Shown: positions 22,465 through 36,188, counted from the stretch's first letter. The stretch: 64,000 nucleotides of DNA from Rhododendron vialii (GCF_030253575.1 NC_080560.1:10784501-10848500), one strand, 5' to 3'. Translations and numbers: made by a program. Notes: generated by a model from the letters alone, not told the origin.

Positions 22465-25150
22465 TATTTGCTGTATGTGTAGCATGACTCTATGGGTTAT
22501 CCACTGAGGAGAGAGAAACGAGGAAGGAGGCAGTGAGGAGAACACAGGTGTCATAGTTTGATACTAAATTAAACTGTTTGATTTTGAGCTCGTGTGTACT
22601 TGTTAAAATCTTACTGGATTGATTCGAGCGTTAACAATTTTTGAAGCTGATTATACAAGCTCTCAAGGCATGATCACAAGTTCCCACTCGGCTTCAAAAG
22701 CTTATGATAGTTTAAAATTTTTAAGGCACATGAGATTTGAGAATCCATCCGAATACCGAATTCGTTTAAGATAGACTAGCTTGACAAACGAGAACCAATT
22801 TGTAAGCATATTGTAAGTTCGTTATGTTATCGAACCATTTATCCGAACGACGTCGGATGCTGTTCGGTGGGAGTTCACCGACTCCCAAGGTTGATGGGCG
22901 TAGTGTTTTCACTTCGATTACTTCGAATCAAATTCCTCAAGTAAATATTACTCTATTTCCCCTTAATGTTGGATTAGTTTTACAAATCTACCCTTGAAAT
23001 AAAAAATGTATTAGAATCAGCATTTATTGTGTCTTTTATTTTTATAAAATCCATTTCATCTCATCAAATACTATAAAAACCATGAACATAGCCATCGCAT
23101 TCTTGTTCTCCATGCCATCTGAATTAATGACATGCATTAAATTAAGTCATACCACAATTAAATAAATACTGCACTAGTTTTTTTAGATCCGTGCAACAAA
23201 TAATAACTCATTAATTTCACTCATGGAATTTCACCAACTCCAGATCTATCAAATTCAAACCCCCCCCTCAAAGTGCCAGTGGGTCCATGCAGGACTCTAT
23301 AGTATCTAAATATTGATCGAATGTGACCGACTGAAACGTTTTAGTAAGGCCAAAAAATTACCTACAATCATCTCTCATCCCCTCCCCACCAAACATCTCA
23401 AGTCGTCGAGGATAGTTTAGTCATTTTGCCAAAATAATTTGTTCGCAAAATTCAATCGCAACAATGAGGTGGAAAGCTGTGATTCGTCCATAGCCAATGA
23501 TTGACCAAGCGGTTTGACCAATTGATCGCAATTCCAAACCTCGAAGGCACTGGAGGTTTGTCGGTTGGTTAATTTCAGAGTGTCAGAATTAGTCAAGTTA
23601 CGCACGAAATGACCCGGTTATGCCGTTATTACAAAAATGGAGACATAATGGTTGTATACACAATCCCTAGCTAGCCAGCACATGTAGACTGGAGAGGTCC
23701 ATTAATTAAACGAATGGTGGGGATCAATTGAAAACGAAACGAGATCCATCACTTTCTAAGCAGTCTGTCTGTTTTTAACTTTCTTTCTCGGGAAGAAAAT
23801 TAAAAAAATTGTCTTTTCCTGGAATGGCAATTACATCCCTTTCCTCTCCTTCTCTCTGCCCCTCTGATTCTTCATATATTGCATAGTATAAGGTGATATA
23901 ATTTCATATTTTGGGCTTAACAGAGGAAATATAAAACACGTAGTAACGACCAAATATCACCAAAAGTAGAAATGTTTCTATATAATTTCAAAAGTAGTAG
24001 AAATGTTTCAATATGTTTCCTTCATTGTTGTTTTGTCAAGTCTTTTAGTTGTGTCAAAAATTATGAGAGTGTACCTTCTACTATGCTAGTATTGCAGAAG
24101 CATACGTATAACTTTCGAAAAGACAAACAAAAAGGGAAAAAATAGAATATTAAACGCGGAGACATTTTATTTTATTTTTCAAAAGTGAAAAGATTGTATT
24201 GATAAACGTCTAGCGGCACTTAAAAAACGGAGATCATTACAAAGAATTTGGACAAAGTCAAACTAATCGTCTAACAAATAAAAACGAGTAAATCACAAGG
24301 CAATCGATATCTTTCATCATAACCCAGGCATGAGTGTAATCGGGCTATACATACGTGTGCTTAGAAAGCCCTTTCTAATGGTTTGTCCGGTATGTGGACG
24401 TCCGTTTTGCCCCTATGGGGTTCCCGTCTGTCTAATGTTTAGGTTTTTGCCTACTAGATTAATAAAATTTCTCTTTGTTGAACAAAAAAAAAAAAACTCA
24501 AGCATGGTCAGACGCAACAACGACACTTTTAAACTGCCTAATATCTAATTAGGAGTCTCAAACGAAAAAAAGTGCAAAGTTAAGGATAAAAAACACCAAA
24601 TACCCAGACGATCAGATGCACTCCAACCAAGGATAAACGCACTAATGAACTCTCAAGAACTACAGATCTGTCAAGCCACTACGAGTTGCACCGCCAAAGA
24701 CATTGTGTAGTGATAGAATGCTGAAGGACAGATATCGTTGTAAAGCAATCTCGATTGAGAGAACCCAATCTATAGATAAAATTCGTCCAAAGACGAAACT
24801 AACAATTATCGTAAAACGAGAGATAAAACTCTCATAGATTAGACGACAAGTCGTTGATCTGGAGAGATAAAAGAAAAATAGGAAAAAACAAAGAAAATGA
24901 GTCGGAATAATACCATGGTCTTCCCCTCCCGCCGCCGCACACAGATTTGGAACCCACAAGGTAAAGGTGAAGGGAGAAAAGGAGTTGTGGTGGCTAGGGT
25001 TGAGAGAGAGGGAGAGAGAGATAGGGTCGACAAAAATGGATAATCATGGAAGCCCTGGGAGCACGAGAGCTGCTGCAAGCCCTATAGTACGACATGAAAA
25101 TGTTTATTCTCATTTGGGACCAGAATTTTCGATAGTGTAACTTATATTCT
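22465..25150. other. AT-rich intergenic stretch
   Basis: No gene is supported. A block ending in ATTAATAAAATTTCTCTTTG, a short spacer and an A-run (24455-24496) resembles the 3' tail of a retroposed sequence. Frames at 24660-25078 on the minus strand have no recognisable family. Confidence 0.4.
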
Positions 25151-25271
25151 CCGTTTCGCTAAGGGAATAAGTATTTATTTTTTTTGAATTAAATGTGACG
25201 TATTATGAGAGAATGACATATTTCGTAAAATGAAAAAAAAGTACTTAAAAATAAGAACCTTAGCGGAATGA
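25151..25271. mobile_element. Small MITE with CGCTAAGG ends
   Basis: The left end CCGTTTCGCTAAGGGAATAA and the right end AATAAGAACCTTAGCGGAATG are inverted copies. The interior ATGACATATTTCGTAAAATG recurs near 10405. It is 121 bp with no clear target duplication. Confidence 0.5.
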
Positions 25272-25544
25272 GATAATTAAAAGCCATTTCGAAGATGGGT
25301 TTGATTTTCAAAACTCAGGGCACGTGTATATTGGTCAAATATCTTGAATAAAATTTTCTCATTTTTAATGTAGTTGGTCCGAATTGTTTGAATGAAGGAT
25401 TTGTAGTTAAACACATAAGATCAATCAAAGCAGTCACTTCTACCGTCAGTATGTTGTCACTTGTTTTGTTTGTAACTTTTAGCTAGGGTTCTTTCTTCGG
25501 CCTTTTCCCACACCCAATCTTGGTAAAAATGTCTAACTGCACAA

Positions 25545-25735
25545 CAATTGTGCACAGATTACGGTATGAGGCCTATTTCTGGTCTCACATAAATGATCCG
25601 AATTGTTCATTAAATGTGAAATATTTTTTGAAAAGCCCCGCAGAAAATCAATTCAGTCGGATACATATAGATACTCGATCCAATCATTTAATTTTTTCAG
25701 GATCCTGAAATCTGAATGAAAAATTAATTAGTGTT
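25545..25735. repeat. Partial copy of the 22130-22464 MITE family
   Basis: Same order of motifs as the left arm at 22130 (GTGCACAGATTACGG, TCACATAAATGATCCGAATT, TTAAATGTGAAATATTTTTT, ATACTCGATCCAATCAT), but no matching right arm. Confidence 0.6.
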
Positions 25736-27174
25736 TTGTCCTCAATGTGCTCGCATGTTCAAATATCGCAGAGGCCAAACATTCTCAACTGTGGGGCCAC
25801 TTGAGGGTTTGTTCGATCGTTATCTTCAGGGACCCAACATTAATCAATCGATCGAGATGCGTACAAGATGGCTAGAACATTCATTTATAAAAAAAATAGA
25901 AATGAATATATCCTAACTAATTAGTTGACACATATCACACGACTAATCATATCCTCGCCCAACTCTGAAGAAAGGAGTAATTACTCAGCATTCCTAATCA
26001 TTTATGCAGTGACAAATCATGCGTTGGAGACATTATCAATCACTTTTGTTAGATGGTTGGGAGGCAAGGATAGAGTGACACACATTGTGAGATAGAAATT
26101 TTTATTTGCAAGGAGTACCACGTGACAACGTCGCCTGGCAGTCGGAGAGTACTCAATAATCGAACCGAAGGAAGCCGGTAAGGCACCAACCAAACCATTA
26201 AATGATGTGATAAGATTACAAGTTACGAAATTGTTAGGAAACAAATAAAAATTGGAAAAATGCTGCAGGCAATAGCCATCTGGGTAAAAATGAATCAAAA
26301 AGAAATATTGGAATTCCTGTGGGATATAGCCGGGTGGAGTTGCGCACTAACCGGAATGACTTTTATTATGTCTATATATGAATTTGGTATTGGACTGGGA
26401 TAAGTTCGAAATGGAAGACATATTCTATAGATTAGGACCACTTTTTTTTTCATAAATTTGGTCCTACTTTCAGGAGACATGCGCCTAGCAGAGCCTCGCT
26501 TCTGTAATCAGTCTGCAAATCTGAGTCGTTCATTTGCCTTTCATGTTTTATTTTCATGAAACTTATGAAACGTAGTAACAAGCCTCAACAAGTCAACAAC
26601 TCTATCACCACTCTTAAGCCCACACTAGGGCCATAAATTAGGGTTTCAATGGTACTATCGACCTCATATGATTTTGAGCCCAAAAATCTCCTCCTTATAA
26701 TCTCAAAAAATATTTGTGGGAGAAGTGTCTTTCAGACTTTCGTCTTCCGTCTCTTTCGGCAACCTCGTCTTGGGACTACTTTTGAACATTTAATTTTCAA
26801 CTATAGTGACCTTATTGTTATCCGAATGTACAGTAGTACATACCAAAAAGAGCATTATTCTGGTGCTACTCATCGACACACACACACTTCAATTTGATGG
26901 TTCACCAATGTTTTTATTTTCAACGTTTCAGATGCTTACACGTGGTGCGAATCCTAGGTTAATATGACGTACGTAGGAGGGTGGAAGCGGGGGCCCGGCC
27001 GGGTCCCTGCACACGCACCTCCTAATTAATTGCCCCACTAACTATACTATATTTTCACGTTACTTTGAAAAAGTTGTACAAGATCGGCTCTGCAAGTATG
27101 TGGAGTGAAAAAAAAGTTGATAAAATTTTAATATAGGGGCCGGTTTTCCTCACACACAAAAGTTAATACAAATT
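25736..27174. other. Intergenic stretch without recognised genes
   Basis: No exon or RNA gene is supported. Short frames near 26017-26480 (minus) and 26649-26897 (plus) lack family motifs and splice context. Confidence 0.4.
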
Positions 27175-27300
27175 TTGACACAAAGCTAATCGGAGTTTCA
27201 CGCAAATGATCGGAGCCGTTCAATTCATTTAAGATTGATTTTTAAGAGTTTTCATAAAAAAATCAACTCATTCTTATATCGGTAAGAGCTTGATGATAAG
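27175..27300. repeat. Partial copy of the 22130-22464 MITE family
   Basis: Shares TTTCACGCAAATGATCGGAG, the CCGTTCAATTCATTTAAGA block and AAAAAATCAACTCATTCTTA with the left arm of that family. Confidence 0.5.
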
Positions 27301-27387
27301 TTCATTCAATAAATTCCACAAATCTCGAGTTTTCGACCATTTTTTCGGTTGTGGTTACAAAATTAAATGCGATTACGTACATGTGCA

Positions 27388-27995
27388 TAGAGCTATAAAT
27401 GAACTGAGTCGTTCGCGAACTGTTCGAGGCTCAATTCGGCAAGAATTCGTTCGAGTTCGATTCGTCTGCTAAACGAACTGAACCTAAACCTCAATTCTAG
27501 GGTCGTTCCGTAAATGAGCCGAACCTGAGTCTAACGGTATTCGGCTCGGTTAGGCTTGCGAACCTATACTTACATTTAATTAATACTCCGCTTCAATAGG
27601 AGTCTATTTGTAAATAAAAAAGAATTTAAGGTTGTATATATAATTCAATACTTATTTTTCTCCCAAATTCTGTATGATCAATGAGAGAGTTTTGGCTCGC
27701 TTGAGTTTAATGATCCGAGCCGAACCAAACCCGAGTCTTGACGAGCTCAATTCAAGCTTAGATTCGGCTCAGCTTGATTCGTTTTAGTTTAACGTGCCAA
27801 ACTTGAGCCAAGATGTTTAGGTTCAAAGCGAACCTGAGCTGAACTCCAGCCAGACTAGTACCTTAACGAACCCAACCGAGCCGAACCCGAGCCTTGAAAA
27901 ATTTTAGCCAGCCGAAATCGAGCCAGACTAGTACCTTAACGAACCCGAACCGAACTTAACAGGGTTCGGCTCGATTCGGTTCGTTTACAGCCCTA
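27388..27995. mobile_element. hAT-like element rich in GAACCGAGCC repeats
   Basis: Ends are TAGAGCTATAAATGAAC and GTTCGTTTACAGCCCTA. The flanks 27381-27387 and 27996-28002 are both ATGTGCA. The body is made of diverged 'CGAACCTGAGC/GAGCCGAAC' units with one AT-rich gap. No ORF. Confidence 0.75.
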
Positions 27996-28188
27996 ATGTG
28001 CACGATCTTGTCTTCTTCTTAGAACTAGCAAGTAACAATATTTATACTATTGACTTCATTTTTTGTTATTAATGTAAAAATACACGTGATTGGGACAAAA
28101 AGCTTGATTTGGTTTGGTTAATGTAAAAATACATGTGACTCGGATTCCTGCTGAGTACAAATCATACGTCCGCCACTGAGTACTCCTG

Positions 28189-28274
28189 GTCGTCTTCTAA
28201 TTATAGATCCATTGTCCCTTTCTTGTTAGTAAGTCGTCTTCTAATTATAGATCCATTGTCCCTTTCTTGTTATT
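28189..28274. repeat. 44 bp tandem duplication
   Basis: GTCGTCTTCTAATTATAGAT and the following 24 bases occur twice, directly adjacent (28189-28232 and from 28233), nearly identical, so the duplication is recent. Confidence 0.85.
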
Positions 28275-28873
28275 AGTAATATAATAAAACAAAAACCTCA
28301 ATTTTTGCATTCTGTTGTATGCTTATGTGTATGTTTGTAAAAAAACATAGTAGTACTATTTGCTTGAAAACTATACCCAAAATTTAACTTCTACGCGGAA
28401 AAGCATTCAATACTCCTTTTATTTTTGGGAATATTGTATACCAATTACGAATTTTGTGGTGGTTTATTTGTGAATTATTGTGGTTACTTTAACGAATTTT
28501 TGTAGTAAAAAAAGGATGGTGCAAGCTCAAAAAAGATGGCTAATATTGTTGTTGTGTTGTTTACGAATTGTGTAACGTTGATTATGGGTTTTTGTGGTTC
28601 AATATAAAAAAAATTGTGTTTAATTACGAGATTTTGCCATGGTTTACGAATTTTTTTAATCGAAATACAAAACCGTACACTAATTTTTAGGAGTATTTAT
28701 ACTAACCGTGTCCTGTTACGCAAAAAATTCATAATCTCTTGTAGTTGGAAAGAATTAAGAATACGTGCAAAGAAACATCCAATTTCTGTTTGTTGCTCTC
28801 TGATGCATGCCCAAATGGTGAGTCTTCTTTATGGGATTGTGGTATGAACCAAATAAAAAATACCAAACATTTA

Positions 28874-29694
28874 GGCTCTGTTTGTTTGGGCGTAAAATGT
28901 TTTACATATTTTCTGGTGTTTGGCAGTGTAAAAAATGAGAAAAAATATTTTACATTAATTGAATGAAAACGACTTATCCTTAAATCTTCCGTAAGTTATT
29001 TTCTAAAATGAACCCACTGCCTTCACTACAACTCTCACTACTCAATTTTCTCGATCGTCAGTCCTGACTTACGTTCAATTCCAATATTCTCATATCTCTC
29101 TACCATTTAGTGCGCCCCCCCCCCCCCCCCCCCAGCTCTCTCTCTCTACACTATTTTGTCGATTTCTAAAAATATTTTTTAAGTGCCAACCAAACACCTG
29201 AAAATAAAAGTTTGAAGTTTGTTTTTTGAAAAACCATTTTATATGGAAAATATTTTATATTGTAAAATATTTTAGTGTAAAATATTTTTTAGTAAAATAT
29301 TTTACCTATTTTCCGGTGTTTGATTGTGTAAAAAATGACATGTAAAATATTTTCCATTAATTCAATAAAAATGACTTAACTTTAAATCTTCCGTAAGTTA
29401 TTTTCTAAAATAAAACCACTGCCTTCTACTGCAATTCTCACTGCTCAGTTTCCTCGATCGTCAGTCCTGACCCAAGCTCAATTTCAATATTCTCAGATCT
29501 CTCCACGTACTGTTTAAACCCCCCCTCTCTCTCTCTCTCTCTCTCTCTATACTATTTTGTCGATTTCTAAAAATATTTTTCGAGTGCCAACCAAACATCG
29601 GAAAATAAAAGTTTGAAGTTTATTTTCTAAAAAAATATTTTATATGAAAAATATTTTGCATTTTAAGACATTTTACATCAAAATAAACGGAGCG
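28874..29694. mobile_element. MITE with internal tandem duplication
   Basis: The ends GGCTCTGTTTGTTTGGGCGT and, at the right in complement, GCTCCGTTTATTTTGATGTA are inverted copies. Inside, a unit of about 360 bp occurs twice (from about 28898 and about 29293), sharing TTAAATCTTCCGTAAGTTAT, CACTGCCTTC and TCGATCGTCAGTCCTGAC. Each unit holds a low-complexity tract, a C-run of about 19 at 29115-29133 and a CT run near 29525-29549. Confidence 0.6.
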
Positions 29695-30752
29695 TGAATT
29701 AAAATCCACTCCAATCCAAACAAGACATAGTACTGTAATACTTTAAGTACGTTAAAAGTTTGACTCTACAGATAATTTTGAGCACCCCACATGATAAAGC
29801 AAAGCTGAAACTTATTTTCCTCAGATGGTGTGAAGATGTGAAAGTGCTTGTCACCCCTTGCCTAAAGTCGGTGGCGGACGTAGGATTCGTGATGTGGAGG
29901 ATCAAATTCTATCATGTATATCATCTTCATATAATAACTACACAATTTTAAAAGAACCTTTCTTTATGAAATAATTTTTACACATAAAATTTAAAATATA
30001 GTAAAAATATTACGCTTATAGGAGGGGTTTGCGGGTACTAAGCCCCCACTTGCCGCCTCTGTCTAAAGGTCTCATAGAAAAGCTACAACAGACGAGTGTA
30101 AATCATTTTTAAAGGAATGCAAATAGCTTGGCCTTTATGAATGTTTCAAATGATTTATGTATGATGATGATCACGACCATACCCTTTTGGTAACCCAAGA
30201 GTTTTGGCGCAGTGGCATGGGACACCAACTTAAGGACTTGCTCTCAAGAGACAAGGAGGCTAAATTTCACAACGCCAAACATTTCGAGTCTAGAGGCCAC
30301 CGAAAGTTTATCCTATCGTTAATGTCATGGCTCGAGGATTATTAGAGATGCGTACAAACTGATTCGGATATCTGATTATAAAAAAAAAAAATTCGTTCAG
30401 CTTTTGGTAGAGCACGAGCAGTCATGTCATTTCTCCCTTCCCCTTTTTGGATCTCCAAAATCTGTTTCATCTTATCTTCTGATAATCATGAAATAAATAA
30501 AATGGATAGTCCAAAACAATTTCAACTGTCGGTGATGATCCAAAGTGATACGACTTTCTTTATTAGGTCCAAAACATTTTAGTTAATTAATACCGGAAAA
30601 CCAAGTTCATGTGGATGAGATACGAACACATCAAATCCCTTTTTCAGAGTTTTTATGGTTTGTTTTTAAAATGCGGGATGTTAGATTTTATGGAGGATTT
30701 CGACCTAAAATTAATTGGCTATATGTACGGTAGAATATATTAGCCTTCAGAT
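29695..30752. other. Intergenic stretch without recognised features
   Basis: No gene is supported. The frame at 30157-30345 on the plus strand has no family motif. Confidence 0.4.
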
Positions 30753-31288
30753 TAGGAATGGCAATTGGCAACGGGGCGGGGCGGAGCGGGTTTTGGCATA
30801 ACCCGACCCGACCCGAAACTTATGGCCCGACCCCGACCCCGACCCTGCTCAGGTTATTCGTGGGTGTTCCCGTTTCCACCCCGTTCGGGGGTAGGGTTTA
30901 CCCGCCCTACCCCATGAAATTTTTTTTTAAATAAAAACTAAGGGCAAAAAAAAAATTGGTTATATATATAAGGTGTTATCTTATTATAATGATGAAATAT
31001 AAAGGAAAAAATAGGTTTTTTTAGAATAATGAGAAAAATAGTGGGGTATAAATATATATTTTTAAGTTTAATGATAAAAATATTAGATTAAAAATAAAAT
31101 CTTGTATGGAAAAATATTTCGGGGCGGGGTAACATCAACCTGAACCCGCCCCGCCCCGATCGGGTTTTTTTTTTTTTTAATTTTATATTTTTTATAAATA
31201 TTTCCCTCCGGTACCCGAAAATTTGATGAAAATCGGCCCTGTTCGGGGGTGAGTTCGGGGGCGGGTTCGGGGTGAATTGCCATCCCTA
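30753..31288. mobile_element. Non-autonomous hAT-like element with GGGGCGGGG ends
   Basis: Terminal repeats are TAGGAATGGCAATT and AATTGCCATCCCTA. The flanks CTTCAGAT and CGTTCAGAT agree except for one inserted base. Subterminal GGCAACGGGGCGGGGCGG and its counterpart surround an AT-rich centre. Confidence 0.75.
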
Positions 31289-32113
31289 CGTTCAGATTTT
31301 ATACTAACCAAAATTGGATGGCTTAATGGAATAAGGACAATCTTTAAAAAAAATTCGTTTAGCTTAATGGAACTCCATCTCAGTGTCGACATCTTGAGCT
31401 TATGATTACCATTTACTATGACAATAACAGTTTGTTAATCAATTAATACAGCTACATAGATCATACGGAGTACTTGTTTTTAGTTCAGAATTTCTCTTCA
31501 GCCGAGTATATCTGAATTTTTTGAATAACTATGACAATAACAGTTTGCAGATCTGAAAACTATAGTCAGGATCCGGTCGTGTGATGATCCTCTCATGGAA
31601 CGCGAAAATGTGAGGCCACTACGGTTCCACCTAATAATTCAAACCGTTTATTTTGTAAACCTCAACATGTTCGTTATCCATCTGAAAATTTAAATCCGCC
31701 TGACATGGAAATCCGTCTTAATGATGTATAATTGTCACGGAGAAGTGAATAATTAGGCACGGTCAGTGTCTAGCCTTCCATTTCTAGATCTAATGGCGAA
31801 TACGGTTTGATCAAACCGTTAATAATGTCTGATCAATTTAAATTTAGCACTCGTGACAAAAATATTTAGGCCCAAACAATAAATGGCTCAGATCATCAAG
31901 TTGAATCATGGCGGGCCTCATTTTGTATCACATGAGAGAATTATTTTTTTAAATGTAATTTCTTCCTAGTTTATTATTTTTTGGGTAATGCAAGGCGTCC
32001 CAGGCTACCTTGCATGCACCTCGGACTAATCCCTGCAGCCGCTTCACACGCTCACGCATGAGGTGAGGTGGCCTCAAAAGTTGTTGACAAGGAGAATCAA
32101 ATATGAGACCTTA
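31289..32113. other. Spacer with a SINE-like block
   Basis: No gene is supported. The part at 31980-32105 (TAATGCAAGGCGTCCCAGGC, CACCTCGGACTAATCCCTGC) matches 3466-3570. Confidence 0.4.
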
Positions 32114-32421
32114 GAGCATCTCCAGCCTTAACCCATTTTAAGACTCAAATTTAAAAATTGGGCAAAAATCACAAAAATCTCTCTCCAATCTTTGACCCAA
32201 ACCCTTTCCCATTTTGGGTTTTACCTATTTTTTTGCCCAAATCTGAGACAACTTTTGCCTTGACCCATTTCTCCAACGGCTAGTTAGAGAGAGAGAGAGA
32301 GAAAGAGGGAGATGTGTAAAATTTGGGTCTGATGGTTGGAGATGTGTCTACCCAAAATGAATTTTTACCCAAAATTTGACTCAAATTTGAGAAAAAATAT
32401 GGGTGAAGGCTGAAGATGCTC
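32114..32421. mobile_element. PIF/Harbinger-like MITE
   Basis: Terminal repeats are GAGCATCTCCAGCCTTAACC and, in complement, GAGCATCTTCAGCCTTCACC. TTA flanks both sides, the three-base duplication of PIF/Harbinger elements. A short GA run is near 32287. Confidence 0.85.
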
Positions 32422-34885
32422 TTATAATGGAGCAAACACCTAAATTTTAGGTCAAGATTACTTGGCCAATCCCAAGAAGTTAATTTCTTCCGAGTTGATG
32501 GATACCTCTTGTTAAGCCATGTGGAGCTAGGGACCATGAGGGAAACAATTTCATGCAAAGAGCAGAAACATGCATGTAAAGAGAATGAGACATTGATATA
32601 CTTCAATTGTTTGTATATTTTTCCTATAAAAGAGACATAGAAGCTTTAGTTACTGGTCATGGAAAAGAAAAGGACCTGTATGTAACAAAGGGGTCCTCAG
32701 AAATAGCATTATGATTGTTTATTGTAATTATGTTATTATATGTTGTATACAAAAGCCAAACTTTCTCTGTCACTTCACTTGTGTCATTTTCTCAAAGAGG
32801 TCCCCTCTTTTTGCCCACACCAAAACAATCCAAAAACCCTTGCCATTGATTACCCCCACACCCCGTACCCCAATAATTAAAGCCCAATTGGATATATCCC
32901 AATTTCATTTCAGAGCTGGTACAGTTCAGGAAAGAGAAAACAGAAAAACCTTTCAGGAAGCTCAATCAATGGTTTAGAACTCTTTTCTGAAAGATCAAAA
33001 CTTTAAATCTGGACCGTTGATTGTGTTTCCTGGACTGAGTGTCTTGGTCTGCACCATTTTTTTTCCATTTTCCATGGTAGACTCCTAACTTTGGGTCAGT
33101 CTCACTTTTCTTTGATATATATCCTTTATATTCTCTTTGATGATCAGTCAACCGAGAAAAAGAAGTAAAACCAAGGCTTGAAATAATATTTTCGACTAGT
33201 ATTCCGTGTAGCAGCTCCTTTGTACAATAACATTGCTAAATGTTAAGTCTGTCTCACCGTCTTTATCTGCCCATACTCTGCCCGATTGGGATTTGACGGG
33301 AACTCTGATTATTACTGTAGATTGGTGCTGCTTGTAACTCTTCTGCCTCCGGAATTCATTACCCTGGTGATCACTGTGCAATGACTGGCTCATGTCCTTT
33401 TAACATTTGGTTCTTTGTATGTACTTGGAAAAGGATCTCCAATCAGTGGCTTATGTGCCTTGGTGGTGGGGAAACTGTGTCTTTTTGAGGTCGCAGAGAT
33501 GGAGGGCAATTTGTACAAGCCAGGACATATCCAGAAACATGTACATTGATCCTGAAAATTATAAGGGAAAAAAAGGTGTTTGTAATTTGACTGGAACCTA
33601 CCATTCTTCGTACCATATTTGCATTATATTTGTTTCGATGGTCAATGGTGTCCGGATCAACTTATGCGCACCTCAACTAATCTTTTTTCTGGTCCGGTCA
33701 AAGACGGATCATCCGCGCCGAAACTATGACCGGAACTAGGGGATTCAAAAAAATCGAATCTTGATAAATTGTGTGTTGAGCATACTTACTAACCAACCGC
33801 ACAAACTCTCGGGACTACTCTATATATAAGAATATTATAGCCAGGCTACTTTCTCCACCAAATTCCATTTTGCATTGAGACTGCATGGAGTTGATGGAAT
33901 TGATACCTAATATTCAAATTGTCCTCCAACGGAAATAACACGTTTTATTCCCCACGTTGAATATAATACTGTATTTAATTTGACAGGGCTGCTGCTGCCC
34001 GTCTCCCTGTCGGTGCCGATTCTTCATTTCGGTACTGATGGTTCAAATTGAATTTGATCGCATACAAATTTAAACTGTTCATTGCTCGATTAAGATCCGA
34101 GCCGTCAATCGCTGAGATAAACGGTAGAATCGACCGTTCTGCACCTGCTCTACAGGGTGATGCTCAGCAGCATCCCAATTAAGCACTTGGATTTTCGAAA
34201 TAGTGAGAGAAAACAAGTGTTTCGAACTATTGCTATTAAACTCGGAGTGAAAGGTTGTGTCCAAGAACCTTTTATTTTTCCATTAACACTTTTCAAGCAA
34301 TTCAAACAAAGCAAAAGGGTTTTTTTTCCCCCTTTGAAAACTTATATAATATCTCTTCGTTCTATAAATAAATTTTGATTGCAGGATATCACAAGGTAGT
34401 ATTAATTTCAAGTCAAATAATAGAACGTGTTATTAGATTGATCTTTGTACAAATTCATCGGTCTCTATTTTGCAAGTACTTTTTTTCCCCTTTTTCTTTT
34501 CGTTTTTGCCCTTTCGTGTGACTCTGTCCCTTGCGTGAGACTCTCTCACCCTGTATGGATGTTTGTTGCCGTTTCTCCTCCGATCCATTGGAGGGTTTGA
34601 TGCGGTCATGGTGAATTTTGTGAAAAAAAATGACTTTTGTGCAACTTATAGTTTTGCTATCATTTATAAAATCTTATTCTATCATTTGACAAAAAATAAA
34701 TTGAGATGAAAAGTTTTGTGGTACAATTTTCCTTTTTCTGCTATTGTCTTGCATACCGCCGCCTACTTGGGTACTCAACAATTGATTGTTTCGAAGTAAT
34801 CAGCAATAGAGCGGAGAAATATAATTGTCATATCTTGCACGTAACCATTAACAGCCCATTTGAATGGAGGGGTTTCATGAGAAAA
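32422..34885. other. Gene-less stretch with two repeat blocks
   Basis: No coding exon is supported. The block 33645-33815 (GTCCGGATCAACTTATGCGC, GACCGGAACTAGGGGATTC, CTAACCAACCGCA) matches 18560-18765. The block 33986-34180 has partly inverted ends (GGGCTGCTGCTG / CAGCAGCATCCC) and shares inner motifs with 14520-15060. A CCTATAAAAGAG TATA-like site near 32624 has no gene behind it that I can recognise. Confidence 0.4.
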
Positions 34886-36188
34886 CACTACTACAAAAAT
34901 AGATAAATACCTCAGTAATTTGGTATGATCTTTCATTTTGAATCTCGCATTCAAAACCGTGGTCTATTAAAGTGTAACTAAAAGTCTCTATCTTTTAACC
35001 ACGGGATAAAAACTGTGATTAAAACTCATTAAAACCGTGACTAAAAACATAAAAACTGTGATTAAAAATGGCAAAATTGTGACCTTTAATAGCTTAACAT
35101 CTCAGTTTGATTATAAAACCGTGATTGTTTAGAGAGTAATAATCTCAATTTTAAAAAAAAATCGAGATTAAAAGTGGCGTTTTCCTAAGGGAAAAAAATC
35201 TCACTTTATTTATCCGGGTTTTGAACCTAAGTCTCTTGAGTTTTGCATAAAAGCTTTAACCAACTTCACCACACACACTTTTCAGTATATGATTGAAATA
35301 TTTAATATATAACATATGCGTTTAACATTAAAATATATTTCAAACATCATTTTGATCCTTTAAATATTAAAATTAGAAATTTTGATAAACATGAAAGTTG
35401 TAGCCCTTTGTGTTATTGTTCAAACCCAATTTGAATTATCTCAATTAATGGAGCTTTGAGCATAGAATTATACTCCAATTTGAATTATCTCAATTAATGG
35501 AGTTTTGAGCATAGAATTATACTCGAAATGCATTTGGCGAGGAAACACAACATTCATAAATTTTGTCACCAAAAGTACCCATTTGGTGACAAAATATATT
35601 TTCATCGCCGAAAGTATCATATTTTTTGACGAAATATTTTTTTGTAGAATGATTGAGAGTGACATTTATTTAGGGGTATTGCGCACAGAGTCGATTAAGG
35701 GGTAAACAAATTTCAACTTTTCTTATATAAGAGCTTTCATCTCAAGTCTAAAAAAAATGTGATGTACTCTCTAACTTACGATCTCAGTTTCTAAATGATT
35801 GAGATTAAAGGTTCTTTTTATCTCAGTTTTTCCAAAATGAGATATATTCTTTCATATACAATCTCAGTTTTTCAAAAACGAGATACATTCTATTCTTTAA
35901 GTTACAATCTCACTTTTAGATTATTGAGATTAAAAAATTTTTTCATCTCAGTCTTTTTTGAAACAAGATATATTCTTTCATATATAATCTCAGTTTTTTT
36001 GAGAATGAGATCTATTCTTCAAGTTACAATATCACTTTTTAAATTACTGAAATTAAAAAATCTTTCCATCTCAGTTTTTTCTTATAGTTGAGATTAAAAC
36101 TATAGTCCATAACATTTTATTACGCTTTTACAAAAAATAAGATCTTTTAGTTTTTGGACCGTGATCTTTATACCACTTTGTAGTAGTG
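34886..36188. mobile_element. Non-autonomous CACTA (En/Spm) element
   Basis: Ends are CACTACTACAAAAATAG and CTTTGTAGTAGTG, with AAA at both flanks (34883-34885 and 36189-36191), matching CACTA termini and a three-base target duplication. Subterminal repeats are dense: AAAACCGTGATTAAAA-type units at the left, and AATCTCAGTTTTT..GAGATATATTCTTT units at 35760-36080 on the right. A 49 bp unit is duplicated at 35427-35524. No transposase remains. Confidence 0.9.

Noticed and set aside
24839-25078. Minus-strand 79-residue ORF with Ser/Pro-rich start
   Set aside because: No recognisable domain or splice context; low-complexity leader-like sequence.
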